64,000 nucleotides of DNA. Source: Phycisphaerales bacterium. GTDB taxonomy: Bacteria > Planctomycetota > Phycisphaerae > UBA1845 > Fen-1342. This document shows positions 25,537 to 33,537 of this stretch, one piece after another. Numbering within the stretch: the first letter of the stretch is position 1; every line of letters starts with the position of its first letter. Where the stretch lies: the NCBI GenBank assembly GCA_022839625.1, contig JALHJL010000011.1, positions 26,440 to 90,439 on the forward strand, in the 5' to 3' direction. A program made the position numbers and the translations under genes. Under the pieces are notes generated by a model, which did not search any database, was not told where the DNA came from, and saw only the letters and a list, made by a program, of their open reading frames with translations.

Positions 25537-26616
25537 TCAGCAAATCCGCGGCAGCTCCTCGCCGTACGGTCGCTGCACGACCCGTCGGCCGCCGACGCGC
25601 GTCACAAGCTCGACGAGCGGCGGCGAACGGTCCACGACACGCCCGATTGCGGCGGCGTCCGCGCCCAGCGCGTGCGCGTGACAGGCACCGAGCACCCGTG
25701 CCGCGTCCTTCTCGGCGACGACGAACACACACTTGCCCTCGTTCGCCACCGTCAGCGGGTCCAGTCCCAGCATCTCGGCCGCGTGCCGCGCCGTCCGCGA
25801 AAGCGGCACGCGCGCCTCGTGGACCTCCACCGTCCGGGCGCATCCTTCACTAATATCGGCCAGTACGCCCGCGATTCCGCCGCGCGTGGCGTCCCGCATG
25901 AACTTGACATCCGCGCCGCTGTCCAGCACGGCGGCGATCAAGCCGTTCAGCGGTACGACGTCGCTGCGCAAGACGGACTCGAATTCGATTCCGCTGCGCA
26001 CCGACATCACGGCCAGCCCGTGCTCGGCGATTCCGCCGTTGACCAGGATGACGTCGCCCGGCTCGACGCGCCGCAGGTCGAGCCGCACGCCCGGCCGTCG
26101 GCGTCCGACGCCCGCGGTGTTCACGAAAAGCCCTTCTTGCGGCGCCGCCGCCCCTGGCTGTTCCCCTTTCACCGAAAGCGCCGGGGTAGTGCGCCGCTCG
26201 ATGACTTTCGTGTCGCCGGTCACGACCTCGACGCCCGCTTCGTGTGCCGTGGTCGCGACCGACTTGATGATGCGGTCCAGAAGATCGAGCGGCAGCCCTT
26301 CTTCGAGGATCAGCGCCAAGCTCAACGCGATCGGGGTCGCGCCCATCACGGCCAGGTCGTTGACGGTCCCCGCCACGGCCAGGCGGCCGATGTCACCGCC
26401 GGGAAACTCGAGCGGCGTCACGACGTACGAATCGGTTGTGAGAACCAGGTCTCCGCCGGGCCACGACATGACGGCCCCGTCGGCCAACCCGGCCAGCCGC
26501 TCGTTGCGCAGCGGCGGGACCAGGTGCTCGCGGATGAGGCGGCCCATCAGCTCACCGCCGCCGCCGTGGGCGATCACGACGCGATCGTGTCCCAGAGGTG
26601 CGCCGGTCGCGCTCAT
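25537..26616 (-). CDS. hypE: Hydrogenase cyanide-ligand maturation protein HypE
   Basis: HypE dehydrates the carbamoyl group on its C-terminal Cys to a thiocyanate that becomes the Fe-CN ligand. The protein ends exactly with PRIC, so the functional Cys is present. The AIR-synthase-like fold is visible in HGGGGELM (about residue 17), TTDSYVVTPLEFPGGDIG, VAGTVNDLAVMGA and MRDATRGGIAGVL. ATG 26616 overlaps the hypD stop by four bases (ATGA); the longer open frame upstream is hypD in another frame. 359 residues. HypF, which supplies the carbamoyl group, is not in the window. Confidence 0.95.
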   Translation of the reverse strand: MSATGAPLGHDRVVIAHGGGGELMGRLIREHLVPPLRNERLAGLADGAVMSWPGGDLVLTTDSYVVTPLEFPGGDIGRLAVAGTVNDLAVMGATPIALSLALILEEGLPLDLLDRIIKSVATTAHEAGVEVVTGDTKVIERRTTPALSVKGEQPGAAAPQEGLFVNTAGVGRRRPGVRLDLRRVEPGDVILVNGGIAEHGLAVMSVRSGIEFESVLRSDVVPLNGLIAAVLDSGADVKFMRDATRGGIAGVLADISEGCARTVEVHEARVPLSRTARHAAEMLGLDPLTVANEGKCVFVVAEKDAARVLGACHAHALGADAAAIGRVVDRSPPLVELVTRVGGRRVVQRPYGEELPRIC

Positions 26617-27722
26617 GCGGGCTCCTCGGATCGGTGGGTCGCCGGCCCTTCGCCGCCACGGCCGTACTTGTACCACGCGGCGCAAGTTCCCTCGCTGCTC
26701 ACCATGCACGGGCCGATCGGGCTGAGCGGCGTGCACTGCCCGGCGAACGCGGGGCATTCGCGCGGCTCGGCCTTGCCGGTAATGACCTCGCCGCAGCGGC
26801 AAAGCGGGTGGTCCTCGTCCTCCCCGAGCACGATGTCGAACCGGCGCAGCGCGTCGAACTGCCGATACGCCGGCGCCAGCTCCAGACCGCTCTGCGGAAT
26901 CACGCCCAGCTCGCGCCACGGCGTGTCGGCCGCCACGAAGACGCGGTCCAACAGTTCCAGCGCGACCCGATTGCCCTCGTCGCTGACGACGCGGGAATAC
27001 ACGTTGTCGAGGTCGGCGCGCCCTTCGATGACCTGCCGCACCAGGCTGACCAGGCCGCGCATGATCTGTTCGGGCTCGAACCCGGCCACGACCACCGGAC
27101 GATGGTGCTGTTCGACGATCGGGCGATAGGCGCCGGCCCCGATGATCACGCTGACGTGCCCGGGCGCCAGGAAGCCGTCCAGCGGCACGTCGCCGGCACT
27201 GAGCAACGCTCGCATCGCCGGCACCACGAGCTTGTGGCACATGAGCACGCTGAAATTCCCGATCTTCTCCCGCGCTGCTTCGAGCACCGTGGCCGCCGTC
27301 GCCGGCGCCGTAGTCTCAAACCCAACGCCGAGGAAGACAACCGGATGGTCCCGATTCGCACGGGCCAGCTCGAGCGCACTCCGCGCGGAATTCACCACGC
27401 GGACCTGTGCCCCCTGTGCCCTCAGCCGCTCCAGGCTCCCCAACCGCCCCGGCACCCGCATCATGTCGCCGTACGTCGCCAGAATCACGCCTTCGCGCGC
27501 CGCCAATTCGATCGCCGCATCGATGTGCCGCTGGGCCGTTACGCACACGGGGCACCCGGGGCCGCTGACCAGCCGGACCGCTTCTGGCAACATGGCGCGC
27601 AGCCCGTGCCGGAAGACCGCGACGGTGTGCGTGCCGCAGACCTCCATGAGCTGGATGCGCTCCCGGCGCGCGTGGCACAGGTCGCGCAGCTCACGTGCCA
27701 TTTCTTGTACGGGCAGGATCAC
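26613..27722 (-). CDS. hypD: Hydrogenase iron-cofactor assembly protein HypD
   Basis: HypD is the [4Fe-4S] scaffold on which Fe(CN)2CO is built with HypC. MEVCGTHT (about residues 26-33), GPGCPVCVT, GFETTAP, and the C-terminal CRCGEVITG...CPAFAGQCTP cluster ligands are all present. I chose the GTG at 27722 because it overlaps the hypC stop as GTGA and gives 369 residues, the normal size; an ATG seven codons in (27701) is the alternative. The open frame upstream of it is hypC out of frame. Confidence 0.95.
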   Translation of the reverse strand: MILPVQEMARELRDLCHARRERIQLMEVCGTHTVAVFRHGLRAMLPEAVRLVSGPGCPVCVTAQRHIDAAIELAAREGVILATYGDMMRVPGRLGSLERLRAQGAQVRVVNSARSALELARANRDHPVVFLGVGFETTAPATAATVLEAAREKIGNFSVLMCHKLVVPAMRALLSAGDVPLDGFLAPGHVSVIIGAGAYRPIVEQHHRPVVVAGFEPEQIMRGLVSLVRQVIEGRADLDNVYSRVVSDEGNRVALELLDRVFVAADTPWRELGVIPQSGLELAPAYRQFDALRRFDIVLGEDEDHPLCRCGEVITGKAEPRECPAFAGQCTPLSPIGPCMVSSEGTCAAWYKYGRGGEGPATHRSEEPA

Positions 27723-27994
27723 GGGGCCGGTCCACCTGCTCGGTCGGCGCCCGCCGTGGGAGCGCCGGCTTCGTTCACCAGATCGGGAAATGCCTGCCGA
27801 AGGTAGTCCCAGGTCTCCCGGGCATCGGCCTCGTCCAGTTGCGTGATCGCGAAGCCCGCGTGGACGAGGACCCAATCGCCGCAGGCCACCTCCGGCGTAA
27901 GGACCGTGCTGATTCGCAGCGAACTGCCTTGAAGATCAACGACGGCTTCGTCGCCCGCGCGCTCAATGACCTTCGCCGGTACTGCCAGACACAT
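27719..27994 (-). CDS. hypC: Hydrogenase assembly chaperone HypC
   Basis: HypC binds the iron centre during cofactor synthesis and escorts it to the large subunit. It begins MCLAVPAKVIE, with the essential Cys2 exposed at ATG 27994; GGGAGG lies eight bases upstream. The conserved GDWVLVHAGFAI follows at about residue 46. The 91-residue length fits, including an Ala/Gly/Pro tail. First gene of the long hyp-hox operon, downstream of a sigma-54 promoter. Confidence 0.95.
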   Translation of the reverse strand: MCLAVPAKVIERAGDEAVVDLQGSSLRISTVLTPEVACGDWVLVHAGFAITQLDEADARETWDYLRQAFPDLVNEAGAPTAGADRAGGPAP

Positions 27995-28068
27995 CCCGAA
28001 TGCCTCCCCACCCACGGATCATCGCAGGGGCGCAACGGCTGCGCCCAGGCCTGCCAGTTGAAACCAAT

Positions 28069-28084
28069 GCAATTCGCACGCCAC
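28069..28084 (-). promoter_or_regulatory. Sigma-54 (-24/-12) promoter of the hyp-hox operon
   Basis: On the minus strand TGGC (28083-28080) and TTGC (28072-28069) fit TGGCRYG-N4-TTGCA: the GG and GC dinucleotides are exactly ten bases apart. The predicted start is near 28057, giving a leader of about 60 bases to hypC. Hydrogenase genes of several proteobacteria use sigma-54; the enhancer-binding activator is not in this window. Confidence 0.6.
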
Positions 28085-28267
28085 GCACGAGTTCCATTGT
28101 AATGCCGCGAGCCCGCTCTGCACGGCGGTGAACGAAGTACTTGTGCGCCTCGGCGGTGTGGAAAATCGCGCAGACCCCGGCGGACACGGGGCCGTGGCCT
28201 ACGCCCCGGAAACTGGGCCGGCGGCAGGGGAGTCGTCCACCCGGCGGCGGCCTGGATGGCCCGCTCC

Positions 28268-28864
28268 TCACGTGCCCCGGAGCCGACTGATTACGCGATG
28301 CGTGACCGTCTTGGGACAGAGCTTGTCGATCTCACCGCGCGACCTCTCGCCGAAGTGGGCGTCCTCCAGAGCGTGCTGGAGCTTCGATCGCGAGAGCTGG
28401 CTCACGGCCAGCCATTGCCTGGTCTGTTGGAGCAGCGCCTCCAGGCGTGCGCGCGAATCCGTGCCGGCCGCCGGCACGCTGCGCCCTGTGACGGCCTGCA
28501 CCACGACCTCCGCCGCCCGCCCGCGCAACACCCGTTCGCCCCCCGCGAACTTGTGGATCAGGTACTGGCGCAGGAAATCGCGCTCGTGCTCGGCCCGGCG
28601 GATAGTCTCGCTGAACTGATGGTATCGGTCCACGACCTGTTCCAGACAGGCATCCAGCAGCGTATCGAACTGCCGGCGAAGTTCCGCGAGCGCAGCAAGC
28701 TGCGAACTCATCGTGGTGGGCGCGGCGCGGTATTGGCTGCGCAGTACGCCGAACCGCTCGGCGACCGCGGCGACGTCCGCCGGCGCCACGGTCCCGCGGG
28801 GCAGCACCGTCACGCGGTCTCTGATCTCGGCCACGTGCTCGTCAATCTGCTGTGGAGACAACAT
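28268..28864 (-). CDS. Coiled-coil protein of unknown function
   Basis: A 198-residue cytoplasmic protein, mostly helical, with long charged amphipathic stretches (about residues 45-110 and 140-175). No signal peptide, membrane segment or known motif is visible. ATG 28864 has GGGAGG six bases upstream and a possible -35/-10 pair (TTGATT and TAGCAT) before it. It is divergent from the ribbon-helix-helix regulator and sits upstream of the hyp-hox operon on the same strand, separated by the sigma-54 promoter. I do not recognise it. Confidence 0.6.
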   Translation of the reverse strand: MLSPQQIDEHVAEIRDRVTVLPRGTVAPADVAAVAERFGVLRSQYRAAPTTMSSQLAALAELRRQFDTLLDACLEQVVDRYHQFSETIRRAEHERDFLRQYLIHKFAGGERVLRGRAAEVVVQAVTGRSVPAAGTDSRARLEALLQQTRQWLAVSQLSRSKLQHALEDAHFGERSRGEIDKLCPKTVTHRVISRLRGT

Positions 28865-29000
28865 CGATTCCCTCCCAATGGGCGGAATAATGCTAACATC
28901 ATCCTTACATCAATCAAGTCGCGCGACAGGTTGACGCAGTAATACATGGTAATACAATCATGAGAAAGCTGCGTTCCGGAAGGGCCCGCGAGGCGTGCGG
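28865..29000. promoter_or_regulatory. Divergent promoter region with 10-bp direct repeats
   Basis: Facing right, TTGACG (28931-28936) and TACAAT (28953-28958) form a promoter with a 16-base spacer. Inside it are two direct copies of GTAATACA (28939-28946 and 28949-28956), one helical turn apart. Ribbon-helix-helix dimers typically bind such spaced repeats, so this is a candidate autoregulatory operator of the next gene. Confidence 0.5.
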
Positions 29001-29291
29001 ATGTCGAGTGCAAAGCAGAAGGACAATGTTATCACTTTCAAGGCCGATGCGTCGCTGTGGGAGTCCCTGCGCAGCATCCCCAATCGCTCGGAGTTCATTC
29101 GCGCCGCCATTCTGTCGGCGCTGGAGAACCACTGCCCCTTGTGCCGCGGCACGGGCGTGCTCACGCCGAACCAGATGAAGCACTGGCAGACCTTCGCCCG
29201 CGTTCACCCGCTGCGGGAGTGCGAGGAATGCCACGAGGTGCGTCTGGTTTGTACACAGGAAGCAGGCGAGCCGGATACGCGAGAGGGTTGA
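29001..29291 (+). CDS. Ribbon-helix-helix regulator with Cys-pair metal site
   Basis: A 96-residue protein. The N-terminal NVITFKADASLWESL...RSEFIRAAILSAL (residues 9-41) is a ribbon-helix-helix DNA-binding fold of the CopG/MetJ type. The C-terminus has two Cys pairs, HCPLC (Cys45, Cys48) and CEECH (Cys74, Cys77), flanked by His44, His69 and His78, forming a zinc-ribbon-like metal site. It lies eight bases before a metal ABC transporter operon, so a metal-sensing repressor of that uptake system is the natural reading (inference). ATG 29001 is chosen over GTG 28995. The 10-bp direct repeats upstream are a candidate operator. Confidence 0.7.
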   Translation: MSSAKQKDNVITFKADASLWESLRSIPNRSEFIRAAILSALENHCPLCRGTGVLTPNQMKHWQTFARVHPLRECEECHEVRLVCTQEAGEPDTREG

Positions 29292-29298
29292 TAGCCCA

Positions 29299-30246
29299 AT
29301 GCCACAGGTGCCAGGGAGATCGATTGTGCGAACTGCCGTCCAAGTCGCGCTGGTGACATTGGGGCTCGTTCTGAGTCCGGCAGCAACCGGGCAGTCCGGC
29401 CCGCAGGACAAGCTCACGGTCGCGGTGAGCATTCTGCCGCAGGCTTACTTCGTCGAACGCGTCGGCGGCCAGCATGTGGACGTACAAGTTCTCGTCGGGC
29501 CGGGACAATCGCCGCATGCTTACGAGTTGTCGCCCCGCCAACTCGAAGGGCTGTCGCGGGCCAGGGCCTACTTCCGCATCGGTATCGACTTCGAGAACGC
29601 GCTCGTGCCGCGGATCGAGCGGATGTTCCGGGGGTTGAAGGTGGTGGACACGCGAACCGGCGTGCCCTTGCGCCGGATGACGGCCGACGAGTTCGCCGCG
29701 GACCACGATCACGCCGGCTGCGCGCATCATGACCATGGGAAGGAGGGCCAGCCTGACCCACACATCTGGCTGGACCCGCGACTGGTCAAGATCCAGGCGC
29801 AGACCATCGGCGACACGCTGATCGAGCTTGATCCGGCCCGTGCCGAAGAGTATCGAAGCAACCTGGCGACGTTCCACGCGGAGCTGGACCAGGTACATGA
29901 ACGCCTGGCCGCGGCGCTCGCGCCGCTCAAGGGGCGCGAGCTGCTCGTCTTTCATCCGGCCTTCGGGTATTTCACCGACGCCTACGGATTGAAGCAGGTG
30001 CCGGTCGAGGTGGAAGGCAAAGAGCCGACCGCGAAGCAGCTCGCCGCACTGATCCAGCGCGCGCGGGCCGCGGACGCGCGGGTCATCTTCGTGCAGCCGC
30101 AGTTCCCCGCGAAGTCCGCGGAAGCCATCGCAGACGCGATCGGCGGCGCGGTCGTCCCGATGGATGATTTGGCCCGGGATTACCTGAAGAACCTCGAGGA
30201 CATAGCCGCCAAGGTCCAGGCTGCGCTGGCGAAGGCGGCCGAGTAG
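29299..30246 (+). CDS. znuA: Zinc/manganese-type ABC transporter substrate-binding protein
   Basis: A 315-residue cluster A-I metal-binding protein with a signal peptide (about residues 1-32). The probable metal ligands are His73 (SPHAYE), His155 (PDPHIWLDP) and His219 (FHPAFGYF). A His-rich loop at residues 136-146 (HDHAGCAHHDH) is the acquisition loop typical of zinc-specific ZnuA. It is followed by the ATPase and permease of the same system. ATG 29299 is seven bases after the regulator stop. Confidence 0.9.
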   Translation: MPQVPGRSIVRTAVQVALVTLGLVLSPAATGQSGPQDKLTVAVSILPQAYFVERVGGQHVDVQVLVGPGQSPHAYELSPRQLEGLSRARAYFRIGIDFENALVPRIERMFRGLKVVDTRTGVPLRRMTADEFAADHDHAGCAHHDHGKEGQPDPHIWLDPRLVKIQAQTIGDTLIELDPARAEEYRSNLATFHAELDQVHERLAAALAPLKGRELLVFHPAFGYFTDAYGLKQVPVEVEGKEPTAKQLAALIQRARAADARVIFVQPQFPAKSAEAIADAIGGAVVPMDDLARDYLKNLEDIAAKVQAALAKAAE

Positions 30247-30296
30247 TGCGGCCCCGGCCTGCGGTTCAGGCCGCTGGACGGCGTGAGTACCAGACC

Positions 30297-31031
30297 ATGC
30301 CCGACGACGCGGTGATTCAGATCGACCGCCTCTCGTTTGCGTACCCGCAGACGCCGGTGCTGGACGAAGTTCGCCTCCTGATACCGCGGGGGGATTTCGT
30401 GTGCATGGTGGGCCCGAACGGCGGCGGCAAGACGACGCTGCTGCGCCTGATTCTCGGGTTGCTGACGCCGACCAGCGGAACCGTGCGCGTGTTTGGCCGG
30501 TCGCCCATCGAGGTCCGCCGGCGGATCGGCTACATGCCGCAGCACACCCAGCTTGATCCGCAGTTTCCCGTGCGAGCCGTCGACGTGGTGCAGATGGGCC
30601 GGCTGGGCAGCGGTCTGGTCGGTCCACTGCGGGCGGCCGACAAGGCCAAGGCCCTGGCGGCACTGGAGGAGGTCCGGCTCGCGGATTGCGCGCGCCGGCC
30701 GTTCGCGGCGTTGTCGGGCGGGCAGCGGCAGCGCGTCCTGATCGCTCGTGCGCTGGCGTGCGACCCGGAACTGCTGCTGATGGACGAGCCGACGGCCAAC
30801 CTCGACCCGCTGGTGCAGGACGACATGCACGAGTTGCTGCACGAACTGAACCAGCGGCTCACGATTGTGCTGGTGTCGCACGACGTCGGGTTCGTGACCC
30901 AGCACGCGAAGACCGTGGTATGCGTCAACCGCCAGGTGCGCGTCCACTGTGCCAGCGAGATCACGGGCGACGCGATCCAGGCCCTTTACGGCCATGCGGT
31001 CCACATGGTGCAACATGATCACGAGCATTGA
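30297..31031 (+). CDS. znuC: Metal ABC transporter ATP-binding protein
   Basis: The ATPase of the zinc-type importer. Walker A GPNGGGKTT, the Q-loop (GYMPQ), the signature LSGGQRQRVLIARAL, Walker B LLLMDEPT and the switch His in LVSHDVG are all intact. It ends in a His-containing tail (QHDHEH). ATG 30297 gives the usual N-terminus (about 244 residues); the upstream GTG at 30246, which overlaps the znuA stop, would add 17 unlikely residues. The spacer between holds a GC-rich palindrome next to the znuA stop. Confidence 0.9.
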   Translation: MPDDAVIQIDRLSFAYPQTPVLDEVRLLIPRGDFVCMVGPNGGGKTTLLRLILGLLTPTSGTVRVFGRSPIEVRRRIGYMPQHTQLDPQFPVRAVDVVQMGRLGSGLVGPLRAADKAKALAALEEVRLADCARRPFAALSGGQRQRVLIARALACDPELLLMDEPTANLDPLVQDDMHELLHELNQRLTIVLVSHDVGFVTQHAKTVVCVNRQVRVHCASEITGDAIQALYGHAVHMVQHDHEH

Positions 31032-31044
31032 CGGCGGGCAGTAA

Positions 31045-31938
31045 ATGGAATTCCTCCACGCCGTGCGCGAGCAGTCTTTCCTGCAGGTCGCACTGCTGAC
31101 CGGCCTGCTGGCCAGCGTGGCCTGCGGCCTGGTCGGCAGTTACGTGGTCGTGCGGCGAATCACGTATCTCGCGGGCGGGATCGCGCATTGTGTGCTCGGG
31201 GGCCTCGGTGCCGCGCGGTATCTCGCGGTCGTGCACCAATGGTCCTGGCTGCACCCGCTGATGGGGGCCGTCGTGGCGGCGCTGGTGGCCGCCGTCATCA
31301 TCGGGCTGGTCAGCCTTCGCGCGAAGCAGCGGGAAGACACGGTGATCGGGGCCCTGTGGGCGATCGGGATGGCCCTGGGGGTGCTGTTCATCGCGCGCAC
31401 GCCCGGTTACCAGGTCGACCTGATGAGCTACCTGTTCGGCAGCATCCTCATGGTGACGCGGGGGGACTTGTGGCTGCTGGTCGTGCTGGACGTGCTGGTC
31501 ATCGCCATCAGCGTGCTGTACTACCACCCGTTGCTGGCGGTCTGCTTCGACGAGGAGTTCGCCCGGTTACGCGGTCTGCGCGTCGAGGTCTACTACATTC
31601 TGCTCCTGTGCCTGACCGCCCTGACGGTCGTGCTCCTGGTGAGCGTGGTCGGCATCGTGATGGTCATCGCGCTGCTGACGCTGCCGGTGGCGGTGGCGGG
31701 CCACTTCTGCAAGACGCTTTGGCAATTGATGCTTCTATCGACGGTGCTCAGCATGGTAATGACCACGGCCGGGCTTGCGATCAGCTACGGCCCGGACCTG
31801 CCGGCCGGCGCAACTACGATTCTGCTGGCGGGAAGCGTGTACATCCTCGTGGTGTTTGCCGCCCAGCTCCCCCACCTGTTTCCGCGCCGCACGCCGGCAC
31901 GTGAGCAGTCCCCTTCTTCAACGGACACGCGGGGGTGA
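31045..31938 (+). CDS. znuB: Metal ABC transporter permease (ZnuB family)
   Basis: A 297-residue protein with about eight or nine membrane helices, containing SYVVVRRITYLAGGIAHCVLGG and the later HPLLAVCFDEEFARLRGLRVEVYY coupling-helix region of ABC-3 permeases. ATG 31045 follows the ATPase by 13 bases. The last 15 codons (AREQSPSSTDTRG) are read through a fragment of the 88-bp repeat, so the C-terminus has been altered by the element. It completes the znuABC operon. Confidence 0.9.
   Translation: MEFLHAVREQSFLQVALLTGLLASVACGLVGSYVVVRRITYLAGGIAHCVLGGLGAARYLAVVHQWSWLHPLMGAVVAALVAAVIIGLVSLRAKQREDTVIGALWAIGMALGVLFIARTPGYQVDLMSYLFGSILMVTRGDLWLLVVLDVLVIAISVLYYHPLLAVCFDEEFARLRGLRVEVYYILLLCLTALTVVLLVSVVGIVMVIALLTLPVAVAGHFCKTLWQLMLLSTVLSMVMTTAGLAISYGPDLPAGATTILLAGSVYILVVFAAQLPHLFPRRTPAREQSPSSTDTRG
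31894..31923 (+). repeat. Fragment of the 88-bp repeat in the znuB 3' end
   Basis: CCGGCACGTGAGCAGTCCCC and then TTCTTCAACG align with the right third of copies B and C (CCGGCGCGGAGCCAGTCCCC, CTTTCAACG), with one small gap. It lies within the last codons of znuB. Confidence 0.65.
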
Positions 31939-32184
31939 CTACGTAGAACTACTTACTGTCGTACGGAAGTTCCTAGTGTGCGGACGGTAGAAGCAGCGCT
32001 ATGCTCATTCAGAGTTCGCCTTACGGCGACGGGCACGAAGGAACAACCTGAACCACAAGCGGCCGCGCCAGGAACGTAACCGTCCCGGCGTGCAGCCCGG
32101 CGTTCCGGGCGAACTGCGCCGCGCTTGCGAGGGTCCCCACCGGCACGCCTTCGTGCCGCAGGTAGCGCGACTGTAGCTGAGCGT

Positions 32185-32769
32185 ATGAGCATGACGAGCT
32201 GTGAAACCCAACTCGCGGACCAATTGACCGGCGGCCCCGGGACGTGGCCGGCCGACTCCGACGACGACTGGCTCGCCGACGGGCTTGGCCGCTGGTGGGT
32301 CCTCCGCGTGCGCTCGCGCGCCGAAAAGGTCGTCGCGGAAGCGATGAAACGAATGGATTACCGCACGTATCTGCCGCTGGCACGGGTGACGCGCCACTAC
32401 CGTGCGCGTCGAGTCGAAGTCACGTTGCCGCTCTTTCCCGGCTATCTGTTCGTGAACGGCGACGCGCAGACGTGCGACATGGCCTGGCGTACCCGCCGGG
32501 TGGTGCAGATTCTGCCAGTGGCGGACCAGGCGTGCCTGCGCGAGGAACTGCGTCACGTGCGCCGGGCGGTGGAAAGCGACCAGGTGATCGCCGTGTACCC
32601 CGCCTTGCGCGCGGGGCGGCGATGCCGCGTGACTTCCGGCGCGTTGGCCGGACTCGAGGGCGTCGTCCTCCGTCATGGCCAGCGAACGCGGCTGTACCTG
32701 GCGGTGACGATCCTCGGCCAGTCGGTGGTAGTCGAGATTGACGGTGGTCAACTTGAGCCGCTGGACTAG
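32185..32769 (+). CDS. Specialised NusG paralogue (transcription antiterminator of the EPS locus)
   Basis: A 194-residue protein with an NGN domain (RWWVLRVRSRAEKVVAEAMKR, YLPL, LFPGYLFV; about residues 35-120) and a C-terminal KOW domain (VTSGALAGLEGVVLR). This layout is that of RfaH/UpxY/LoaP-type antiterminators, which let RNA polymerase read through long polysaccharide operons. It is the first gene of a 23-kb same-strand locus, the typical position. Two ATGs (32185 and 32191) are possible starts. I see no clear ops element upstream. Confidence 0.85.
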   Translation: MSMTSCETQLADQLTGGPGTWPADSDDDWLADGLGRWWVLRVRSRAEKVVAEAMKRMDYRTYLPLARVTRHYRARRVEVTLPLFPGYLFVNGDAQTCDMAWRTRRVVQILPVADQACLREELRHVRRAVESDQVIAVYPALRAGRRCRVTSGALAGLEGVVLRHGQRTRLYLAVTILGQSVVVEIDGGQLEPLD

Positions 32770-32907
32770 GCCACCGACTCTCATAAGTTGTTACAAGGAA
32801 ATCTCTTACGGGCGGAACGACCCGTAGGCGACGAGGGCGGAGCTTTGCCCGCGCCTCACGTGTCGCCCTGCCCGTCGCGATTGCGCGGCACAGACGCGGA
32901 GCCCGGA

Positions 32908-33537
32908 ATGGTCACCATCGAACCGACGGACGCACAGCGAGCCTTCGCGCGGCCGCCGAACACGAACGGCGGGACTGTCCGCCCGGTAGCGCGCGTGTGC
33001 GAGAGCTGCGGCGGCCTCGCGCAGGTCACGGCGCTCCAGGGTTATGCGAATGGCAAGCCGGTTCGTCGGCAGTTCTGCTTGCGATGCGCGGACCAGGCCC
33101 TGGACCTTCATGAGGGGCGAACCGCGCCGCCGCCGCGCAGACGCCTGAGCCCCGGGGCGCTGCTATTGCTCGGCGGGCTGGTGCTGGTGCTCGTGGGATT
33201 GCTCGCGGGGGATTTCGGCGATCCGGCGCGGCGCGGATTCGGCGCGTATCAGCTTGCCGCGGTGCTGGCGGGTACGTTGCTGGTAACCGTGGGTGCGCTG
33301 TTGCGTGCCGACGTAGTCGCGGTGGCGGGGACAATCCTATTTGGATTGGGAGTACTGGCGGATTTGTTTGTCGCCGTTGGGGCCACTGGCGTTGGCTGGC
33401 GGCAAGCCGCGGCAATGGTGGTGGGTCTGACGTCGATGGGGGCCGGTTTGGCTCTGCGCCACCTCCGCCACGGCCAGGCCCGCCGCGACACGCCGGCCCC
33501 GCGTAACGAAACCGAGAGTTCGCCATGCAACCCATAA
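32908..33537 (+). CDS. Membrane protein with N-terminal zinc ribbon
   Basis: A 209-residue protein. Residues 31-60 carry a zinc ribbon (CESC and CLRC; Cys31, Cys34, Cys57, Cys60). Four hydrophobic helices follow (about 80-190), then a basic tail. ATG 32908 has GGAG six bases upstream; longer frames from TTG 32788 are not credible. It overlaps the next gene by 13 bases, so it belongs to the exopolysaccharide operon. The function is unknown. Confidence 0.6.
   Translation: MVTIEPTDAQRAFARPPNTNGGTVRPVARVCESCGGLAQVTALQGYANGKPVRRQFCLRCADQALDLHEGRTAPPPRRRLSPGALLLLGGLVLVLVGLLAGDFGDPARRGFGAYQLAAVLAGTLLVTVGALLRADVVAVAGTILFGLGVLADLFVAVGATGVGWRQAAAMVVGLTSMGAGLALRHLRHGQARRDTPAPRNETESSPCNP

Noticed and set aside
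22522..27129. A 1535-codon plus-strand open frame across the hydrogenase genes
   Set aside because: It is the antisense shadow of hoxF, hypB, hypA, hypE and hypD, all of which have full motif sets. Its translation is Arg/His/Gln-rich without domains.
30246..30296. GTG 30246 as the start of znuC
   Set aside because: It overlaps the znuA stop, but the added 17 residues do not resemble the family and the DNA contains a GC palindrome; ATG 30297 is more likely, though not certain.
32021..32184. Minus-strand peptide (EGVPVGTLASAAQFARNAGL type) before the NusG paralogue
   Set aside because: It looks protein-like for about 50 codons, but there is no convincing start and its upstream part is a shadow of the NusG gene. 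It may be a remnant.
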